10,700 nucleotides of DNA, taken from an uncultured Planctomycetota bacterium (lineage in GTDB: Bacteria > Planctomycetota > SZUA-567 > JAFGNG01). Made by a program: the position numbers and the translations under genes. Shown here in pieces: positions 7,475 to 10,700 of the stretch (position 1 is the stretch's first letter; every line of letters starts with the position of its first letter). The DNA lies in contig CAMZKK010000179.1 in assembly GCA_947311175.1 (NCBI GenBank), forward strand, positions 1 to 10,700, read 5' to 3'. Below the pieces are notes generated by a model. It had not been told where the DNA came from, did not search any database, and saw only the letters and a list, made by a program, of their open reading frames with translations.

Positions 7475-9148
7475 TTATAGCCTCTTGAGGCTTTCCCAAT
7501 TTAGTCCTGAATTCATACATGTTCCCTTTTCGAGAATAGTAGCATTAGAAGTTTCTTTGATTTTGCCAAGGACAATTCGACAATAAGGGCAGTCTTTTTT
7601 ATCTCCGTTAACCATTGTCGAATTTTCAATAAACCCAAAACAACCTGCCGGGCTATTGAGTTCTGTAATGATTAGTCTTAAGCCGATGGTGTCGCCAATT
7701 GATAGTTGTTTGTTAGAAGTAAACACAATTTTTTTCTCTGTTCCCGTGCCAATTATTGCAGTAATTATTCCATTGGCAATTTCTTCTCCTTTCTCATTTA
7801 AAACATCGCAGGGGAATGATAAGATGGACTCTCCGTTTTGAATTTCAATCCCTCGAATGGAGTAGATAACCTCCGGTTTTGATTTTCCTTTTAGTGTTAC
7901 AGGCGGTAATTTAATGGCAATTACACTGTTTTTTACAATATCATAAGTTGAGCTAGCGATAAAGATTTGTCCTCTACCGGCATTTGATTCTATTCTTGAG
8001 GCGAGGTTTACGTTGTCACCAATTAGGGTGAATTCAATTTTTTCTTCGCTACCAACATTTCCAGCAACGAAGTCGCCGGTATTGATGCCAATTCCCATAA
8101 ATATGGGCTGTTCTCCTTCTGATTTTAGGGTATGATTAAAAACCCATTGGCTGTTTTGCATTTGTAGTCCGGTAAGGATTGCTCTTTCTTCATCACCTTT
8201 TATATGTTGTGGAACACTCCAAAATGCCATAATTGCATCACCGGCAAATTTATCAACATTTCCACCGTTGTTGTAAATGTGTTTTTGCATAATGGTAAAA
8301 TAACGATTTAGATTTTTTACAACTTTTTCCGGTGGCATAGTTTCACTCATTCTAGTAAATCCAATAATATCGGAAAAGAATATTGTTCCTCTGTATTTTT
8401 TGCCACCCAGTTTGGTGTCAAGTTTGCCAGCCATTAGCATATCTACCATGTTTGGAGAAAAATACCTTTGGAGGTTTACTCGCCGTGAGGTTTCGGTTTC
8501 AATTTCTGCATATAGTTGCATATTTTTAACAGCGACTGCCGCTTGCGTGCTTATTCCGGTTAATATTTGAAGATCTTCTTCTGTGAAACTTTGGATTACA
8601 CTTGCAGTATCTACTTGAATAAGTCCGAGGATTTTTTCATCAACCAGCAATGGTGCGCAAATCATGCTTCTGATTGAAAAATTGACAATCGACATTTGAC
8701 TACTAAATCTGTCATCAGTCATTGCATCGTTAGATAATATTGAGCGTTTATTTTTTACTACTTCATTTATGATAGATTTGGAAATTGCTATTTCTTCGTC
8801 TGCAATATTTTTGTTTTTTCTTCGAGCCGCAATCGGAACAAGGTTGTTGTTGTCTTTGTCTTTGAGCATAATGAAAGTTCGTTCTGCATGTGGAAAAATT
8901 TCAAAGATAAAATCGATTATCTTTTCCATCAATACACTACTTTCAACAATTGTGCCGAGGGCAATGCTTATTTGACACATTGCCTGTAATCGTTTGACAG
9001 CATCATGCAATCCTTTGTCTGATTGCTCTTCAGGTCGAACGGCTGCCATGCTCATTGATGCATCAAGTGATAAGTTTACTGCAGGGGGTTCTAATTCAAT
9101 CTCTTCATTCATTTTAAGTGCAAGCCCATCAAATTTTGGAATGAGCAA
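7475..9148 (-). CDS. GAF-domain class III adenylate/guanylate cyclase (body of an interrupted FHA–GAF–cyclase gene)
   Basis: The open part encodes up to 557 residues. A GAF domain spans about 60-215, a linker follows with the RYFSPNMVDML motif seen before many bacterial cyclase domains, and the class III cyclase domain spans about 245-432. All expected catalytic residues are visible: metal-binding Asp260 (FFSDIIGF) and Asp304 (KFAGD), Lys300 and Thr374 at the base-selecting positions, and Asn381 and Arg385 (VNLASR). The Lys/Thr pair favours ATP, so cAMP is the likely product. Residues about 435-557 are an extra domain I do not recognise, with a CPYC motif at 520-523. The start is uncertain: a TTG at 9148 and an ATG at 9112 are possible, neither with a good ribosome-binding site, because the true ancestral start lies upstream at 9454 beyond an in-frame TAA. 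The stop is 2 nt before the glycosyltransferase GTG. Confidence 0.88.
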   Translation of the reverse strand: MLIPKFDGLALKMNEEIELEPPAVNLSLDASMSMAAVRPEEQSDKGLHDAVKRLQAMCQISIALGTIVESSVLMEKIIDFIFEIFPHAERTFIMLKDKDNNNLVPIAARRKNKNIADEEIAISKSIINEVVKNKRSILSNDAMTDDRFSSQMSIVNFSIRSMICAPLLVDEKILGLIQVDTASVIQSFTEEDLQILTGISTQAAVAVKNMQLYAEIETETSRRVNLQRYFSPNMVDMLMAGKLDTKLGGKKYRGTIFFSDIIGFTRMSETMPPEKVVKNLNRYFTIMQKHIYNNGGNVDKFAGDAIMAFWSVPQHIKGDEERAILTGLQMQNSQWVFNHTLKSEGEQPIFMGIGINTGDFVAGNVGSEEKIEFTLIGDNVNLASRIESNAGRGQIFIASSTYDIVKNSVIAIKLPPVTLKGKSKPEVIYSIRGIEIQNGESILSFPCDVLNEKGEEIANGIITAIIGTGTEKKIVFTSNKQLSIGDTIGLRLIITELNSPAGCFGFIENSTMVNGDKKDCPYCRIVLGKIKETSNATILEKGTCMNSGLNWESLKRL

Positions 9149-9454
9149 CTCTTCTTCTTGTTCATTGTTTGTGAATTTAAGGAGGGTTGCGCCTATTTGA
9201 ATTTCATCCCCTTCTTTTAGTTTTATAGCTTGCTCTGATTCTAAATTTAGATCGTTTAAAATGGTGCCATTTGCACTGTTTAGGTCTTACACAAAAAAAA
9301 CATCATCTTCTTTGAATATTTTGATGTGCTGGCGACTTGCCCTGCCGTCCATAATCGTGATAGTGTTTTTTAAGCTCCTGCCAATTGTAGATTCATCTTT
9401 AAGGTTGTGGCTTTCTCCAGAGTTTGCCCCTTGAGTGATTAATATTTTTGCCAT
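9149..9454 (-). pseudogene. FHA domain cut by an in-frame TAA (N-terminal part of the cyclase gene)
   Basis: Reading from the ATG at 9454, which has AAGGA just upstream, gives an FHA phosphothreonine-binding domain: TIGRS (Gly25, Arg26), ASRQH (Ser40, Arg41, His43), then FFV, a TAA at codon 56 (9289-9287), then DLNSANGT (57-64) and EGDEIQIGATLLKF. All key FHA residues are present on both sides of the stop and the frame continues unbroken into the cyclase gene at 9148. The ancestral product was therefore an FHA–GAF–cyclase of about 659 residues. The stop replaces a variable residue before the conserved Asp, and single-base changes from Gln, Glu, Lys, Tyr, Ser or Leu codons could produce it. 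Recent nonsense mutation, sequencing error and stop-codon readthrough all remain possible. As read, it yields only a 55-residue fragment. Confidence 0.85.
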
Positions 9455-9504
9455 GATTTCCTTTTAAATGATATCTGAAGTTTAATCCATTAAACTATAA
9501 TATT

Positions 9505-9533
9505 TATTTAACTTATCAATTCTTGGTTGTCAA
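9505..9533 (-). promoter_or_regulatory. Possible promoter of the FHA–cyclase gene
   Basis: An exact TTGACA (9533-9528 on the minus strand) is followed after 17 nt by TAAATA, a poor -10. Better -10 matches slightly downstream (TATTAT, TATAGT) are too far from this -35. It lies about 50-80 nt before the ATG at 9454. The rest of 9455-9613 is AT-rich; for the divergent gene a TATACT at 9577-9582 could serve as -10, but it has no recognisable -35. Confidence 0.35.
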
Positions 9534-9613
9534 TATTTTTGCCAACCTCAACCGAAAACTTCTTGCCATAAATTATTATACTCATTAAATGTATAATGTG
9601 AATAGGAATTAAT

Positions 9614-10579
9614 ATGGCATCTTTTGTTTCCACAGGAATATATATGAGCGGATTAAGAAATTCAATCTTTGGAACACTTGTCCTTAAAACGGGTATTGTG
9701 ACTAAAGAACAAGTTTTCGATTGCCTTAATGAGCAAAAGATCGCTCTGGGCAAAGGCAAAAAGCCTAGGCGGCTTGGTGAGATTATGGCTCACAAGGGGT
9801 ATCTAACTGTTGAGCAAGTAAATATAATTTTGCAAAAACAAAAAGATGAAGCCAATAAAAATATAGAAAAAATCAATGACCTTAAGGTGCTTTCAGAGAT
9901 AAAGTCAGGCGACAGTTTTGGTGTTTACAAAGTTCTTCATAAACTCGGTGTAGATGCAAATGGAGCAACTTTTAAGGCAAAGAACAATACTAACGGAATG
10001 TTGGTGAGTCTCAGGATTCTTTCTCGAGAATCAATGAGAGATAAAGGGTATCTTAAACTTTTTGAGAGTCACGCGAAAAAAGCATCTAAGCTTGATCATC
10101 CAAATATTGTAAAGATTATTACTGCTGGTTCTGTAAATGGTCGGCTATATTATACTTCTGAGTATATTGAGGGAGTCAGTGTCAGGAGGCTTCTTGAGGG
10201 AGACAAGCTTATTAACGCTAAATTGGTGGTTGAGATTGGCATTGCTGTTTTAGATGCTCTTGAATACGCCCATAAGAAAGAGATTTTTCATCGACATCTT
10301 TCGCCCTCATGTATAATTATACTCCCAGATAAGAGCATTAAAGTTTCAGGGTTTGGTGCAGTTCCAAAACCCATAGAAAATCTTGCAGAACTGACTAGAA
10401 ATACTGACGACACTCCATTTTACATAGCACCAGAGCAGGCTGGTGATGATGGTAACTCTTGTTTTGATGCCAGAACCGACATCTATTCTTTAGGTAGTAT
10501 TTTATACCATGCCTTCGCCGGCAAACCACCATATAGCGGATCAAGCGTAGAAGAGGTTCTCTTGCAAATAGTAGCCTAA
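9614..10579 (+). CDS. Ser/Thr protein kinase-fold protein, predicted pseudokinase, C-terminally truncated
   Basis: The 321-residue product starts with two tandem copies of a short helical motif (about 19-42 and 54-77, LG.xxxxxGxxTxEQV), like those in MshE/GspE N-terminal domains. A Hanks-type kinase fold follows from about 103. Fold landmarks are kept: LDHPNIVKI, ALEYAH, YIAPEQ (270-275) and DIYSLG (289-294). Catalytic ones are lost: the Gly-rich loop is degenerate, the β3 Lys is Arg134, the αC Glu position is His153, HRD is HRH (226-228), the catalytic-loop Lys and Asn are Ser230 and Cys233, and DFG is GFG (246-248). The protein ends just after PPYSGSSVEEVLLQ, so the last C-lobe helices are missing. 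The ATG at 9614 has AGGA 6 nt upstream; Met11 at 9644 has an equally good AGGA. It is divergent from the FHA–cyclase gene and may be a non-catalytic scaffold or a decaying gene. Confidence 0.85.
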   Translation: MASFVSTGIYMSGLRNSIFGTLVLKTGIVTKEQVFDCLNEQKIALGKGKKPRRLGEIMAHKGYLTVEQVNIILQKQKDEANKNIEKINDLKVLSEIKSGDSFGVYKVLHKLGVDANGATFKAKNNTNGMLVSLRILSRESMRDKGYLKLFESHAKKASKLDHPNIVKIITAGSVNGRLYYTSEYIEGVSVRRLLEGDKLINAKLVVEIGIAVLDALEYAHKKEIFHRHLSPSCIIILPDKSIKVSGFGAVPKPIENLAELTRNTDDTPFYIAPEQAGDDGNSCFDARTDIYSLGSILYHAFAGKPPYSGSSVEEVLLQIVA

Positions 10580-10593
10580 ATGGGAACTTTACT

Positions 10594-10648
10594 TGATTAA
10601 GTATTGCATTTAAGCTGGTGATTCTCAGCATGTTGCATTACTTAATCA
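10594..10648. repeat. Imperfect inverted repeat after the truncated kinase gene
   Basis: TGATTAAGTATTGCA (10594-10608) and TGCATTACTTAATCA (10634-10648) pair in 14 of 15 positions. Within the loop GCTG (10614-10617) and CAGC (10626-10629) form a second small stem. No T-run follows on either strand, so it is not an obvious intrinsic terminator. It begins 15 nt after the kinase stop codon and could be a chromosomal palindromic repeat, the end of a mobile element, or an RNA structure. The remaining bases to 10700 show no recognisable gene. Confidence 0.7.
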
Positions 10649-10700
10649 CGGGGCTTAACCATATTATATTACAACATATTTCAAAACGACAGAGGCAATC

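Noticed and set aside
7656..9200. Plus-strand open frames at 7656-7841, 8769-8975 and 8994-9200
   Set aside because: They are antisense to the conserved cyclase and GAF coding sequence and their low-complexity Ser/Ile/Leu-rich products resemble nothing.
9287..9300. Frameshift in the eight-T run as the cause of the FHA interruption
   Set aside because: The conserved FHA residues before and after the stop are in the same frame, so one insertion or deletion cannot account for it; a substitution is needed.
9508..9759. Minus-strand 83-codon open frame spanning the intergenic region and the kinase-fold start
   Set aside because: It is antisense to the conserved N-terminal motif of the kinase-fold gene and has no ribosome-binding site.
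10395..10631. Minus-strand 78-codon open frame at the window end
   Set aside because: It mirrors the kinase C-lobe coding sequence and the inverted repeat; no domain or start signal.
10575..10660. Integron attC site at the hairpin after the kinase gene
   Set aside because: GCTTAAC at 10653-10659 resembles an attC core but is in the wrong orientation for the right-hand end, and no matching left core was found.

Overview
This is an AT-rich bacterial segment with compact coding. Lipopolysaccharide/exopolysaccharide-type genes and an FHA–GAF–class III cyclase beside a Ser/Thr-kinase-fold protein suggest a Gram-negative environmental bacterium with large signalling proteins, for example the Lentisphaerota/PVC sphere or a similar lineage. 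That placement is a low-confidence inference; no rRNA or other marker gene is present. No tRNA, CRISPR array or complete insertion sequence was seen.

Left part (1-2179): leuA, encoding 2-isopropylmalate synthase, lies on the minus strand. Its roughly 210-nt leader holds a complete leucine attenuator: a consensus promoter (TTGACA-17-TATAAT), a 21-codon leader peptide with five Leu codons, mutually exclusive hairpins, and an intrinsic terminator ending in eight T. Leucine biosynthesis is therefore probably controlled by ribosome-mediated attenuation.

Middle (2180-7472): surface-glycan genes. A divergent plus-strand pair encodes a polytopic O-antigen ligase/polymerase-like membrane protein and a 918-residue fusion of formyltransferase, NodB-type deacetylase and GT4 glycosyltransferase. 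A second GT4-like glycosyltransferase comes from the minus strand; its 3' end overlaps the fusion gene by 17 bp.

Right part (7475-10700): signalling genes. A GAF plus class III adenylate cyclase gene (minus) sits 2 nt upstream of the second glycosyltransferase and is probably co-transcribed with it. Upstream and in the same frame lies a well-conserved FHA domain cut by one TAA codon, so the ancestral gene was FHA–GAF–cyclase. Divergent to it is a kinase-fold protein that has lost essentially every catalytic residue and stops before the end of the C-lobe. A long imperfect inverted repeat follows it at the window edge.

The most notable points are the leucine attenuator, the three-enzyme glycan fusion, and the adjacent FHA and kinase modules, both of which look catalytically or genetically disabled.
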